64,000 nucleotides of DNA from JBJMLO01 sp045805265. GTDB lineage: Bacteria; Actinomycetota; UBA4738; JACQTL01. Under the pieces are notes generated by a model. That model worked only from the letters and a program-made list of their open reading frames with translations, was not told where the DNA came from and ran no database searches. Shown here piece after piece: positions 25,769 through 34,524 of this stretch (positions are counted from its first letter, which is position 1; each line of letters begins with the position of its first letter). The position numbers were made by a program, and so were the translations under genes. Location of the stretch: NCBI GenBank assembly GCA_045805265.1, contig JBJMLO010000021.1, positions 1-64,000 of the forward strand, given 5' to 3'.

Positions 25769-26275
25769 ATGGCATTCAACGGTCAATCACCGTCGAAACG
25801 ATCGCATCGAGGCCTGTTGAGCTTCGAACCGCTGGACGGGATCGACCGGCGGATCCTCGATGAGCTCCGGGCCGACGCCAGGCTCCGCGTCGCGGAGCTG
25901 GGACGGCGGGTCAGGCTCTCCCCGCCCGCGGTCGCCGAGCGCATGCGACGCCTCGAGGACAGTGGCGCCCTTTCCTATCGTGCCGAGATCGACCCGAAGG
26001 CGCTCGGCTACACGATCTGCGCGATCGTGCGCGTCAGCCCCAGCACGGGGGATCTCCAAGTCATCCCCGAGATCGCCCGCCAGGTGCCGGAGGTGACGGA
26101 GTGCTACCGGATCACCGGCGAGGACTGCTACTTCATGAAGCTGTACCTGCGATCCATCGACGACCTGGAGCCGATCCTCGACCGATTCACCCCCCATGGC
26201 CGCACGACGACCTCGATCGTCCACTCGGCGCCCGTTCCCCAACGGTCGCTCCCGATCACGGACGAAGACGAGTGA
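25769..26275 (+). CDS. Lrp/AsnC-family transcriptional regulator
   Basis: A 168-residue regulator. The N-terminal winged helix-turn-helix reads LDGIDRRILDELRADARLRV, then AELGRRVRLSPPAVAERMRR. The C-terminal RAM/AsnC domain has VTECYRITGEDCYFMKLYLR, the effector-binding strand pattern. An ATG 48 bases upstream is an alternative start; the one given has weak GAAGGG before it. It is divergent from the EamA/aldo-keto reductase operon, with only 46 bases between starts, so it probably controls that operon and itself in response to an amino acid. Confidence 0.9.
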   Translation: MAFNGQSPSKRSHRGLLSFEPLDGIDRRILDELRADARLRVAELGRRVRLSPPAVAERMRRLEDSGALSYRAEIDPKALGYTICAIVRVSPSTGDLQVIPEIARQVPEVTECYRITGEDCYFMKLYLRSIDDLEPILDRFTPHGRTTTSIVHSAPVPQRSLPITDEDE

Positions 26276-26306
26276 AGCTGAGGATCGAGGAGCGGACGAT
26301 GCCCAC

Positions 26307-27221
26307 GTGAACGACCACGCGCTGGTGGACACGGCGTGGCTGGAACAGCGGCTGGGGGACCCGCAGGTCGTCGTGCTCGACATGCGGTGGCGGGGGGACG
26401 GGACCGGACGGGCGCTGTGGGAGCACAGCCACGTGCCGGGCGCCGCCCACCTGGATTGGTCCACGGACATCGTCGACCCCGACGGTGAGTTCGCGTTCAT
26501 GCTGGCGCCGCCGGCCTTGTTCTCCGCGGCCTTGGAGCGCACCGGGGTCGGCGACGACAGCGTGGTCATTGCCTACGCCGACGAGGGCGGGTCGGGGCCG
26601 TTCCGCCTGTGGTGGGCGTTCCGGGTGTACGGGCACGAGGACCAGGTGCGCGTCCTCGACGGCGGCTGGGAGCGATGGGCGGCGGAGGGCCGCCCGGTGT
26701 CGGCGGACCGGTCCCAGCCGCGTGCCGGCGTCGTGTGGACCCCGCGCCCCAGCGCCGTTCGGCCGGCCACCGCCGGCGACGTGATGGACGCCGCGCGGCG
26801 GCCCGGCGTCGTGGTCATCGACTCCCGCCCGCCGGAGCAGCACGCGGGCCGGGCGGTGTGGTTCGAGACCGGCCACGTGGAACCCGACGCCCAGGGCATC
26901 GCCCACACGCCACGAGGCGACGTCCGGGCCGGCCGGATCCCGTGGGCCCGGAGCGTCCCTTCGGCCACGCTGTACCGCGACGACGGCACGATGAAAGCTC
27001 GAGAGGAGCTTCGCACCGTGTTCGCCGAAGCCGGAGTTCGCGAGGGTACCGAGGTCATCACGCAGTGCGGCGTGGGCATCAGCGCCAGCGCGGTGCTGTT
27101 CGCGCTCCACCGCGCCGGGTTCGACGACGCGAGGCTCTACGACGCGAGCTGGGAGGAATGGGGCCGCCGCGAGGACCTCCCGGTCGAGCGCGATCGATCC
27201 CGGCCGGAGCGGTCAAGATAG
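26307..27221 (+). CDS. Two-domain sulfurtransferase (rhodanese / 3-mercaptopyruvate type)
   Basis: A 304-residue protein with two rhodanese domains. The first (about 1-125; HVPGAAHLDW, then YADEGGSGPFRLWW) lacks a catalytic Cys. The second (about 150-290) has the active loop CGVGISASAV, with Cys as the persulfide carrier. The loop differs from the CRYG-type loops of thiosulfate sulfurtransferases and is closer to actinobacterial SseA. The GTG start overlaps the stop of a three-codon reading frame (ATG-CCC-ACG-TGA, 26299-26310) that has the better ribosome site, GAGGAG. It follows the Lrp gene by 31 bases and may be cotranscribed. Confidence 0.88.
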   Translation: MNDHALVDTAWLEQRLGDPQVVVLDMRWRGDGTGRALWEHSHVPGAAHLDWSTDIVDPDGEFAFMLAPPALFSAALERTGVGDDSVVIAYADEGGSGPFRLWWAFRVYGHEDQVRVLDGGWERWAAEGRPVSADRSQPRAGVVWTPRPSAVRPATAGDVMDAARRPGVVVIDSRPPEQHAGRAVWFETGHVEPDAQGIAHTPRGDVRAGRIPWARSVPSATLYRDDGTMKAREELRTVFAEAGVREGTEVITQCGVGISASAVLFALHRAGFDDARLYDASWEEWGRREDLPVERDRSRPERSR

Positions 27222-27225
27222 CGGC

Positions 27226-28551
27226 GTGCATCTCCCGGAGACACGCTACGCGAAGAGCGGAGACCTGCACATCGCCTACCAGTCGTTCGGAGACGGGCCC
27301 CCCGACCTCGTCCTCGTGGACCAGTGGTTCAGCAACGTGGAGACGGGGTGGGAGGTGGTGCCGCTGGCGCGACTGCTGGAGCGCCTCGCCTCGTTCAGCC
27401 GGCTCCTCGTGTTCGACCAGCGGGGGATCGGCCTGTCCGATCCGGTCGCGCTGTCGTCCCTCCCCTCGATCGAAGAGTGGATGGACGACCTCCGAGCCGC
27501 CATGGACGCCGCGGGGATCGAACGGGCGGCGATCGTCGCGTGGATGGCCGGCGGGCTGATGGCGATGGTCTTCGCCGCCACGTACCCGGAGCGCGTCGCG
27601 TCCCTGGCGCTGGTGAACTGCTACGCGCGGCTCGCGAGGGCGCCCGACTTCCCGGTGGGCGACGACCCGGAGGGCGAGACGCGAGCCCGGGCCCAGGTGG
27701 AGCGGGCGTGGGGTACGGGGATGCTGATCGACATGTTCGCTCCAAGTCTCGCGGACGATGCCTCGGTGCGCGAGCAGTGGGCGAAGCACGAGCGGCATTC
27801 GGCCAGCCCGGGGACCGCCGGTGCCATGCTCGACGTGATCTGGGGCAGCGACATCCGCCACGTCCTGCCCACGATCCGTGTCCCGACGCTGGTCATCGCA
27901 CGCGGGGAGCGGGTCGGTCACGGCCGGTATCTCGCCGCCCACATCCCCAATGCCCGGTACGTCGAGCTCCCGGGCGTCGACGTCTTCGGGTGGGCGGGCG
28001 ACCGGGAGGGGATCGCCGGCGAGATCCAGGAGTTCGTCACCGGGGTGCGGCCGGCTCCCGAGCCGGATCGTGTCCTCGCCACCGTCCTGTTCACCGACAT
28101 CGTGGGTTCCACCCAGGAGGCGGCCCGGCTGGGCGATCGGAAGTGGCGCGACCTCATCCAGTCACACAACTCCATCGTCCGCCGCGAGCTGGAACGGTTC
28201 CGGGGGCGGGAGGTGCACACGTCCGGGGACGGGTTCCTGGCAATGTTCGACGGGCCGGCTCGCGCCATCCGGTCGGCGGTGGCGATCAGCGACTCCATCC
28301 GCCCGCTCGGCATCGAGGTCCGCGCCGGGCTGCACACCGGCGAGATCGAGCTGCTGCCGGACGACATCGGCGGCATCGCCGTCCACATCGGGTCCAGGGT
28401 CTCGTCGGCCGCGGGTCCTCGAGAGGTGCTCGTCTCGTCGACCGTCAAGGACCTGGTCGCCGGATCCGGCATCGAGTTCGAGGATCGGGGCCTCCACGCG
28501 CTGCGGGGCGTCCCGGACGAGTGGCGGCTGTTCGCGGTCACCTCCATCTGA
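27226..28551 (+). CDS. Class III adenylate/guanylate cyclase fused to a catalytically dead alpha/beta-hydrolase domain
   Basis: 441 residues. The N-terminal 270 residues are an alpha/beta-hydrolase fold (VFDQRGIGLSD, then FAATYPERV), but the nucleophile motif reads AWMAG, with Met107 in place of Ser. The usual GxDHxPWxGD ending reads GVDVFGWAGD, with Val253 in place of His. The C-terminal cyclase domain (about 285-441) keeps both metal Asp residues (D291 in LFTDIVGST, D335 in TSGDGF). The hydrolase part therefore more likely senses a ligand than cleaves one. No membrane segment. It begins five bases after the sulfurtransferase stop, at a GTG. Most close relatives of this architecture keep the serine, to my knowledge. 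Confidence 0.88.
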   Translation: MHLPETRYAKSGDLHIAYQSFGDGPPDLVLVDQWFSNVETGWEVVPLARLLERLASFSRLLVFDQRGIGLSDPVALSSLPSIEEWMDDLRAAMDAAGIERAAIVAWMAGGLMAMVFAATYPERVASLALVNCYARLARAPDFPVGDDPEGETRARAQVERAWGTGMLIDMFAPSLADDASVREQWAKHERHSASPGTAGAMLDVIWGSDIRHVLPTIRVPTLVIARGERVGHGRYLAAHIPNARYVELPGVDVFGWAGDREGIAGEIQEFVTGVRPAPEPDRVLATVLFTDIVGSTQEAARLGDRKWRDLIQSHNSIVRRELERFRGREVHTSGDGFLAMFDGPARAIRSAVAISDSIRPLGIEVRAGLHTGEIELLPDDIGGIAVHIGSRVSSAAGPREVLVSSTVKDLVAGSGIEFEDRGLHALRGVPDEWRLFAVTSI

Positions 28552-28638
28552 CCCGCAGCGCCCCACTGTCTCCCTGGGCGGCCACGGAGCGCGTGGGGAT
28601 CGGCGACGACCGCGTCACGGTGGCCTCCGCCGCAAGCG

Positions 28639-29316
28639 CTACCTGGAGCGCGTGAACACGGCCCTGAAAGGGATCACCAGGGTGAAGCCGACGCCGTCCA
28701 CCTGCCATGAGTAGCAGCCGGGGGCGCGCAGCCAGGTGGCGCCCGGCCACTCCCGGAACCCGTGGCCGCCGTTGATGGTCGGTCCGGCCGCTCCTTCGAT
28801 GGCGAGGAGCGTCGGCTCCTCACCGAGCCGAACGCGGCGCCTGCCGTCGAGCCGGGATCCTCGGATGAGCACCGGGCCCCCGTACCGGGGGAACGAGAAC
28901 CACAGGGTCTTGAGGGAGAGCCACCTCGGGTGCTCGGGCGACCGCCGGAACCGCAGCACGCCGCGGAGCGCTGCGGCCACGTCGCCCCGCCGGTCGGGCG
29001 CCACCAGCGGGAGCACGGGCCCGCGGCCGAGGATCGTCCCCCCGAACAGATCGTTCGAGTAGCGTCGACCCGACGACGCCGGACACCTCCCATCGGCCCC
29101 CCTCGCCGGCAGGTGGAGCGGCCGCCGCACCAATGCCGGTCCCGTGGTCGTGGGAGCCGGGCTCCCGGCGGTCGCGGGCGTCGCCGACCTCGCGGCGAAG
29201 GGCGAGGATTCCACCGCTGTCGGGGAGCCGCCGCCTCCTGACGGGCTCGACGTGCACGACACCAGCAGCGTGACCGCCAGCGCGGAGGAAGCGCCCCTCG
29301 ACACCACGCCCTTCAT
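28639..29316 (-). CDS. Lipoprotein of unknown function
   Basis: A 225-residue protein with an export signal and the lipobox LLVSC, followed by a low-complexity Ser/Thr/Pro/Gly linker to about residue 65. The rest is a compact domain (GGTILGRGPVLPLV to GFTLVIPFRAVF) that resembles none I can name. WLRAPGCYSWQVDGVGFTLV near the end recalls lipoproteins in which a Gly-Cys-Tyr turn closes a beta-sandwich. Transcription is convergent with the cyclase gene. I cannot assign a role. Confidence 0.7.
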   Translation of the reverse strand: MKGVVSRGASSALAVTLLVSCTSSPSGGGGSPTAVESSPFAARSATPATAGSPAPTTTGPALVRRPLHLPARGADGRCPASSGRRYSNDLFGGTILGRGPVLPLVAPDRRGDVAAALRGVLRFRRSPEHPRWLSLKTLWFSFPRYGGPVLIRGSRLDGRRRVRLGEEPTLLAIEGAAGPTINGGHGFREWPGATWLRAPGCYSWQVDGVGFTLVIPFRAVFTRSR

Positions 29317-29376
29317 CCCATCGACGGTACGCCCCGCGGCCTGACCTTGGTTCCGCGCCGGGGCGGTACGACGTCC

Positions 29377-32300
29377 TCAGGCGCGCGGCGACGAAGGGTC
29401 GACCGAGAGGTCGGCGAAGTTGGCGCTCGACTTCCCGAACTCCCACCAGCCGCCGACCCAGGGCTTCACGATGGCCAGGCTCCGGCCGTAGACCAGCGGG
29501 ATCACCGCCACGCGGTCGGCCACGGCCATCCGGTCGGCCTCGTGGAACAGCTCCAAGCGGGAGCGGTCGCTGCGCTCCTGGCGGGCCCGCTCGATGAGCT
29601 CGTCGAACTCCGGCGACGAGAAGCCGCCCTCGTTCGTCCGGCTGTCCGACTGGAACAGCAGCCGCAGGAAGTACTCCGGGTCGGCGTACCCGGGCAGCCA
29701 GCCCGTGAAGTAGATCGGCGCGATCTCGGTCGGCCTCCGGATCGCCGCGGCCTCGGCGTAGGTCCACGTCCGGAGCTCGACGTCCAGGCCGAGCACCGCC
29801 CGCCACGACTCGATCACCGGGTCGAGGATGGGGTGGTCCCAGTCCAGCCCGGCGACGGCCAGCGTCCCCGAGAACCCCGACCGCCGCAAGAGGTCCCGGG
29901 CCAGGTCCGGGTCGAACCGCGGCGTGATGTCCGGCGTGTGGCCCTGCAGGGCGGGGGGCACGATGCCGCCCGTCGCGAGCACCATGTTCACCGGAAGGGC
30001 CGCGGCGAGCGCCTCCCGGTCCACGGCGTGGGCCAGGGCCCGCCGGAGGTCGATGTTCGATGTCGGCTCGCTCGCGTGGTCGAACGCCAGGTACCCCGAC
30101 CACGCGGCCGGGCCCAGGTGCGCGTCGCGGGCCTCGCCGGGCACCACGTCGGCGACGCGTGGGGTGTACCGCACCGCCACCAGGTCCAGCTCGTCTCGCT
30201 CGTACGGGGCCAGGGACTCGGTCACCGGCGAGCGCACGTACTCGACGCGTCCGATGTTCCCGGGCCGCGGGCTCACGTCCCCCTGGCGCCGCTCCAGCAT
30301 CAGGGTGTCGTCGTCCCGCGACGCGATGCGGAACGCGCCGCTCACCACCTGGCGCTCCGGGTCGGTCCAGGCGCCGCCCTCGCGCTCGATGGCGTGCCGG
30401 GGCTGCGGGCCGCCGTCCGGCCGGTTCATCACGCCCATGAAGTACGGCGCGGGCGCGACCAGCCGGAACTCCACGGTCCGGTCGTCCAGCGCCCGCACGC
30501 CGATCGCGTCCGCGTCGCGGTTCCGTTCCAGGTAGTAGTCCTGGCCGTTCTCCAACGCGAAGTAGATCGCGACGCTCGAGCCGGGCGACGCCGGGTTCAG
30601 CACCCGCTTGATCCCGAACTCGACGTCGTGGGCGGTGAGCGGCTCGCCGTCCGACCACGTCAGGCCCTCCCGCAGGTGGAACACGTACCGCAGGCCGTCG
30701 TCGGCGATCTCCCAGTGGGAGGCGAGCGACGGCACGATCGTCCGCTCCGGCCACGCCTCGACCAGCCGGTCGAACAGCTGCATGCACAGCTGGATGTTGG
30801 GCCAGGCGATGGCCGACTTCGGGTCGTTGTCGTTGGGCAGGAAGCTGGTGGCGACCCGGAGCGTCGCCGCCGGCGTCCCGGCGGCGGGGGAGGGCGGCGT
30901 CCACAGCTCGAACGCCCGCCGGTACGTGTCGTTCGCCTCCGCGAACCGCAGCGACATGTGCAGGGCCAGGGCCAGCTTGAACAGGACGACGGCCATCTCG
31001 CCGTGCTCGCCGCGGCGCTCCATGAGCGGCAGCAGCTCGCGGTACAGCGCCACGGCCTCGTCGAGCGCGTACTCCTGCCGGGCCCGGTCGGCCGCGAGCG
31101 TCAGGTACCGCACGGCCTTGTCCTCGTCGGCCGCGGCCAGCCAGTGGTGGGCGAGCACCCCGGCCACCTCCGCCTCGCCCTCGTCGCCCTGCTGCTCCAG
31201 CCACTCGGCGGCCCGCCGGTGCAGGCGGCGCCGTTCGGCGCCCACGAGCGTCCGGTACGCCGTCTCCTGGATCAGGACGTGCTTGAACCGGAACTCGGGC
31301 TGGGGCCACCGTCGTTCCTGCCGGACCAGGTCGAGGCGCTGCAGCTCCTGGAGGGCCGGGCCCGCCGTCGGCGCCTCGGAGGACAGCACCGCCTCGAGCA
31401 TCGGCGAGCCGAACTGGCGGCCGAGCACGGAGGCCGCCGTCAGCACCCGGTGCGACGCGTCGGGCAGCCGGTCGATCCGGGCCTGGAGGACCTTCTCGAC
31501 CGTCGCCGGGACCTCCACCTCCACCTCGTGGTCGAACCGCCATCTCTCCGTGTCGCGAACCAGCGCGCCGGCGTCGGACAGCGAGCGGACGAACTCCTCG
31601 AGGAAGAACGGGTTGCCTTCGGCGTGGGTCAGCACGCGCTCCTCGACCTCGGCGGGCAGCACGCCCTCGCCGACCAGGGCGTGCAGCAGCTCGCGGTCGG
31701 CGCGGCCCGACAGCGCCTCCAGCGCGATCTCCCGGGTCCGGTGGGGCAGCTCGCGGGCCGCCGCCTCCTTCACCCGCCACGAGGGGTGGTCGCGCTCCGG
31801 GCGCTGGGCCACGAGCAGCAGCACGGCGGCCTCCTCGGTCAGCGCCAGGAGCCGCTGCACGAGCTGGAGCGAGGTGGCGTCCGCCCAGTGGAGGTCCTCG
31901 AGCACGAGGACGACCGGCCCGGCGGTGGCCAGCCGCTCGAGCAGCTCCCGGACGACCTGGAACGTCCGGTACTGCAGCGACTCGGGGGACAGCGTGGCCA
32001 GGTGGACGGCGGCCTCGGGCTCGGCACTCAACCCGAGCACGGCGCCGAGGTACGGCGCCGACTCCTCGGCGAGCGGCCCGAACGCGGCCTCGGCGGCGCG
32101 CCGGAGCGCGATGCGGGCCCGGATGTCCGGGTCGTCGGGCGAGACCGCCAGCCACCGCCGGAGCAGGTCGCGGAACGGCCAGTAGGGGAGCGACTCCCCG
32201 TAGGACACGCACCGCCCCTCCAGCCAGGTCACCGGCCGGTCCGACGGCGTGGCGGCCGCCAGGTCGTGGATCTCGGCCAGCAGCCGGCTCTTGCCGATCC

Positions 32301-33060
32301 CGGGCTCTCCGGTCACGAACAGGATGCCGCCGGCGCCCGCCAGGATCGCCTCGACGGCCGCGCGGGCCGCCGCCAGCTCCCGTTCCCGGCCCACCAGGCG
32401 GGCCTGCGCGCCCTCCAGGCCGCGGACCTTGGTCCCGGGGTCCAGGGCGGCGACGGCGACGCTGGCCCGAACGGCCTCGGCCTTGCCCTTCAGCTCGAAC
32501 GACTGCGTGTCCGACCACCGGAAGAGGGACTCGACCAGGCGGCGGGTCGGGTTGCCCACCAGCACGGCCCCCGGATCGGCGGCCCCCTGGAGGCGGGCGG
32601 CGGTGTTCACCGCGTCGCCGGTGGCCCCCAGCTCGATCCTGCTGCCGGCGCCGACCGCACCCACCACGACGGGCCCGGTGGCGACACCGACCCGCACTCG
32701 GAGCGGCTCGACCCCCCACGCCCGGGCGACCTCGCGCCCGTACTCGTCGATCTCCTCGGCCACGGCGAGGCCCGTTCGCACGGCCCGTTCCGGGTCGTCC
32801 TCGTGGGCCACGGGCGCCCCGAACAGGGCGAGCACGCCGTCCCCGGCGAGGTCCTTCACCGTGCCGCCGTACGCCTCCACGCGCCGGACGATCCGGGCGA
32901 CGGCGTCCCCGACGATGATCCGGACCTCCTCGGGGTCGAGCCGTTCGGCGAGCGGCGTCGACCCCACCACGTCGGCGAACAGCGCGGTGACGACCTTGCG
33001 CTCCTCGCGCACCGGGACGCGCTCCCGTCCCTCTGCGGTCTCCACCCGCTCGCCGTCCAC
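29377..33060 (-). CDS. Class III cyclase - AAA ATPase - TPR - solute-binding (SBP_bac_5) fusion, cytosolic
   Basis: 1227 residues without signal peptide or membrane helix. A class III cyclase domain comes first (about 20-205), with both metal Asp (D30, D74), the specificity pair K69/D149 and the transition-state N152/R156, so activity is expected. Next is a STAND-like ATPase with Walker A GEPGIGKS (251-258) and Walker B VVLVLED (383-389), then helical repeats of TPR type (about 600-720). From about 732 to the end it is a full oligopeptide-binding domain (TLRVATSFLP, GLTWSDGEPLTAHDVEFGIK, FTGWLPGYADPEYFL), normally an exported protein. The GTG start has no ribosome site. A cytosolic binding domain suggests an intracellular peptide or oligo-ligand sensor that controls cyclic nucleotide synthesis (inference). 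Confidence 0.9.
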   Translation of the reverse strand: MDGERVETAEGRERVPVREERKVVTALFADVVGSTPLAERLDPEEVRIIVGDAVARIVRRVEAYGGTVKDLAGDGVLALFGAPVAHEDDPERAVRTGLAVAEEIDEYGREVARAWGVEPLRVRVGVATGPVVVGAVGAGSRIELGATGDAVNTAARLQGAADPGAVLVGNPTRRLVESLFRWSDTQSFELKGKAEAVRASVAVAALDPGTKVRGLEGAQARLVGRERELAAARAAVEAILAGAGGILFVTGEPGIGKSRLLAEIHDLAAATPSDRPVTWLEGRCVSYGESLPYWPFRDLLRRWLAVSPDDPDIRARIALRRAAEAAFGPLAEESAPYLGAVLGLSAEPEAAVHLATLSPESLQYRTFQVVRELLERLATAGPVVLVLEDLHWADATSLQLVQRLLALTEEAAVLLLVAQRPERDHPSWRVKEAAARELPHRTREIALEALSGRADRELLHALVGEGVLPAEVEERVLTHAEGNPFFLEEFVRSLSDAGALVRDTERWRFDHEVEVEVPATVEKVLQARIDRLPDASHRVLTAASVLGRQFGSPMLEAVLSSEAPTAGPALQELQRLDLVRQERRWPQPEFRFKHVLIQETAYRTLVGAERRRLHRRAAEWLEQQGDEGEAEVAGVLAHHWLAAADEDKAVRYLTLAADRARQEYALDEAVALYRELLPLMERRGEHGEMAVVLFKLALALHMSLRFAEANDTYRRAFELWTPPSPAAGTPAATLRVATSFLPNDNDPKSAIAWPNIQLCMQLFDRLVEAWPERTIVPSLASHWEIADDGLRYVFHLREGLTWSDGEPLTAHDVEFGIKRVLNPASPGSSVAIYFALENGQDYYLERNRDADAIGVRALDDRTVEFRLVAPAPYFMGVMNRPDGGPQPRHAIEREGGAWTDPERQVVSGAFRIASRDDDTLMLERRQGDVSPRPGNIGRVEYVRSPVTESLAPYERDELDLVAVRYTPRVADVVPGEARDAHLGPAAWSGYLAFDHASEPTSNIDLRRALAHAVDREALAAALPVNMVLATGGIVPPALQGHTPDITPRFDPDLARDLLRRSGFSGTLAVAGLDWDHPILDPVIESWRAVLGLDVELRTWTYAEAAAIRRPTEIAPIYFTGWLPGYADPEYFLRLLFQSDSRTNEGGFSSPEFDELIERARQERSDRSRLELFHEADRMAVADRVAVIPLVYGRSLAIVKPWVGGWWEFGKSSANFADLSVDPSSPRA

Positions 33061-33132
33061 GGCCGAATTGTCGCAGTCCGTCGGGCTTGTTCCACGGAGA
33101 CGTTTGCCCCTCCGCGCCTGCGGGCAAGGAAT

Positions 33133-33168
33133 CGACCAGCCTCCGGAGCGAGGCGCGGGGGAGGGTCG
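33133..33168 (+). other. GC-rich leader hairpin upstream of the secreted Asp-box protein
   Basis: CGAC/GTCG and CCTCC/GGAGG can form a nine-pair stem with a three-base bulge and a 15-base loop. Just upstream TTGCCC (33104-33109) pairs with GGGCAA (33122-33127). The segment CCTCCGGAGCG followed by CGGGGGAGG also occurs directly before beta-helix gene 1 (5050-5067). Its role is unknown. Confidence 0.35.
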
Positions 33169-33191
33169 TCGCGCCCAGGGAGGTATTGGAC

Positions 33192-34517
33192 ATGCTCGCC
33201 ATTCGCCGGGTCCGGAGGTTCCGGGCCGTATCCCTGCTCGCCGGAGTGACTGTCCTGGTCACCGCCGCCATGCTCGGCGGCCCGGGTTCTGCTGTCGCCG
33301 CGGGCACGCCCCCGACCTTCTCGAACTTCGCCGCGCCGGCCCCGCTCGGTCGGGACTCCGGCGAGCCCTCGATCGGGGCGAACTGGACCACCGGGAACGT
33401 GATGTTCCAGGCGGGGCTGCAGACGCTCCGTGTCAGCTTCAACGACTCCACCGGCACCGCGACCTGGGCGGACGTCTCCGCGCTGGACACGTCGGTCGTA
33501 TCGCTCGACCCGATCCTGTACACCGACCACCGCACCAACCGGACGTTCGTCTCGCAGCTGTCGGCGAACTGCAGCCTCATGGCGTTCTCCGACGACGACG
33601 GCGCCAGCTGGACCCAGAACCCCGTCGGGTGCGGGATCGCCGCGCAGGCCGACCACCAGACCGTGGGCGGCGGGCCGTTCACGCCGCCGCTGACTGGCAT
33701 CGGATACCAGGACTCCGTGTACTACTGCGCCCAGGCCGTCGCCACGGCGGAGTGCTCGGTGTCGGTGAACGGCGGCCTGTCGTTCGGCGCCGGGACCCCG
33801 CTGTACAGCGCGGTGACCTGCGGCGGCCTCCACGGCCACGTGAAGATCGCGCCCGACGGCACCGCATACGTGCCCAACGCCGACTGCGGCGGCCAGCAGG
33901 CCGTCGTCGCGTCCACGGACAACGGCACCACGTGGACCGTCCGCAAGATCCCGGGGACCACAACCCAGGACGAGAGCGATCCCTCGATCGGGATCGGCTC
34001 CGCGGGAACCGTGTACGTGGGCTACCAGAACGGGAACGGGCACGCGGGCGTGGCCGTCTCGCACGACCGCGGGGCCACGTGGACGAACATCCAGGACGTC
34101 GGCGCGTCGCTCGGGATCCAGAACGTCCAGTTCCCGGCCGTGGTGGCCGGCGACGACGACAAGGCCGCGTTCGCGTTCCTGGGGACGACGACCGGCGGGA
34201 ACGACCAGAGCTCCTCGTTCAACGGCGTCTGGCACCTGTACGTCTCGGCGACATACGACGGCGGCGCGACCTGGTCGACCGTCGACGCGACGCCGACCGA
34301 CCCCGTGCAGCGGGGCTGCATCTGGCTGGGCGGCGGCAGCAACCAGTGCCGCAACCTGCTGGACTTCATGGACGTCACGATCGACCAGACCGGGCGCATC
34401 CTGGTCGGCTACGCCGACGGGTGCGTGGGTTCCTGCGTGACCGGCGGCCAGAACAGCTACACGGCGATCGCGACGATCGCGCGGCAGTCGGGCGGGACCG
34501 ACCTGATCGCCCCGTAG
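33192..34517 (+). CDS. Secreted Asp-box (BNR/sialidase-fold) beta-propeller protein
   Basis: 441 residues with a Sec signal peptide ending near GSAVAAG. At least five Asp-box motifs are spread along the chain: SDDDGASW, SVNGGLSF, STDNGTTW, SHDRGATW and TYDGGATW. These mark the turns of a sialidase-type beta-propeller. The Arg triad and Tyr/Glu pair of true sialidases cannot be placed with confidence, so binding or another glycosidase activity is as likely. Cys pairs (CGIAA, CAQA, CSVS, CGGLHG, CGGQ) suggest disulfides outside the cell. GGGAGG precedes the ATG by eight bases. It is divergent from the cyclase fusion. Confidence 0.82.
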   Translation: MLAIRRVRRFRAVSLLAGVTVLVTAAMLGGPGSAVAAGTPPTFSNFAAPAPLGRDSGEPSIGANWTTGNVMFQAGLQTLRVSFNDSTGTATWADVSALDTSVVSLDPILYTDHRTNRTFVSQLSANCSLMAFSDDDGASWTQNPVGCGIAAQADHQTVGGGPFTPPLTGIGYQDSVYYCAQAVATAECSVSVNGGLSFGAGTPLYSAVTCGGLHGHVKIAPDGTAYVPNADCGGQQAVVASTDNGTTWTVRKIPGTTTQDESDPSIGIGSAGTVYVGYQNGNGHAGVAVSHDRGATWTNIQDVGASLGIQNVQFPAVVAGDDDKAAFAFLGTTTGGNDQSSSFNGVWHLYVSATYDGGATWSTVDATPTDPVQRGCIWLGGGSNQCRNLLDFMDVTIDQTGRILVGYADGCVGSCVTGGQNSYTAIATIARQSGGTDLIAP

Positions 34518-34524
34518 CCGGGGG

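Noticed and set aside
29347..33249. Very long open frame opposite the cyclase-ATPase-binding fusion (about 1300 codons on the plus strand)
   Set aside because: Its translation is dominated by Arg, Gly, Pro, Leu and His with no domain, as expected from the codon-position GC bias of the real gene on the other strand.
33192..34517. Annotation as an active sialidase
   Set aside because: Asp boxes only show the propeller fold; the Arg triad and catalytic Tyr/Glu/Asp could not be placed.
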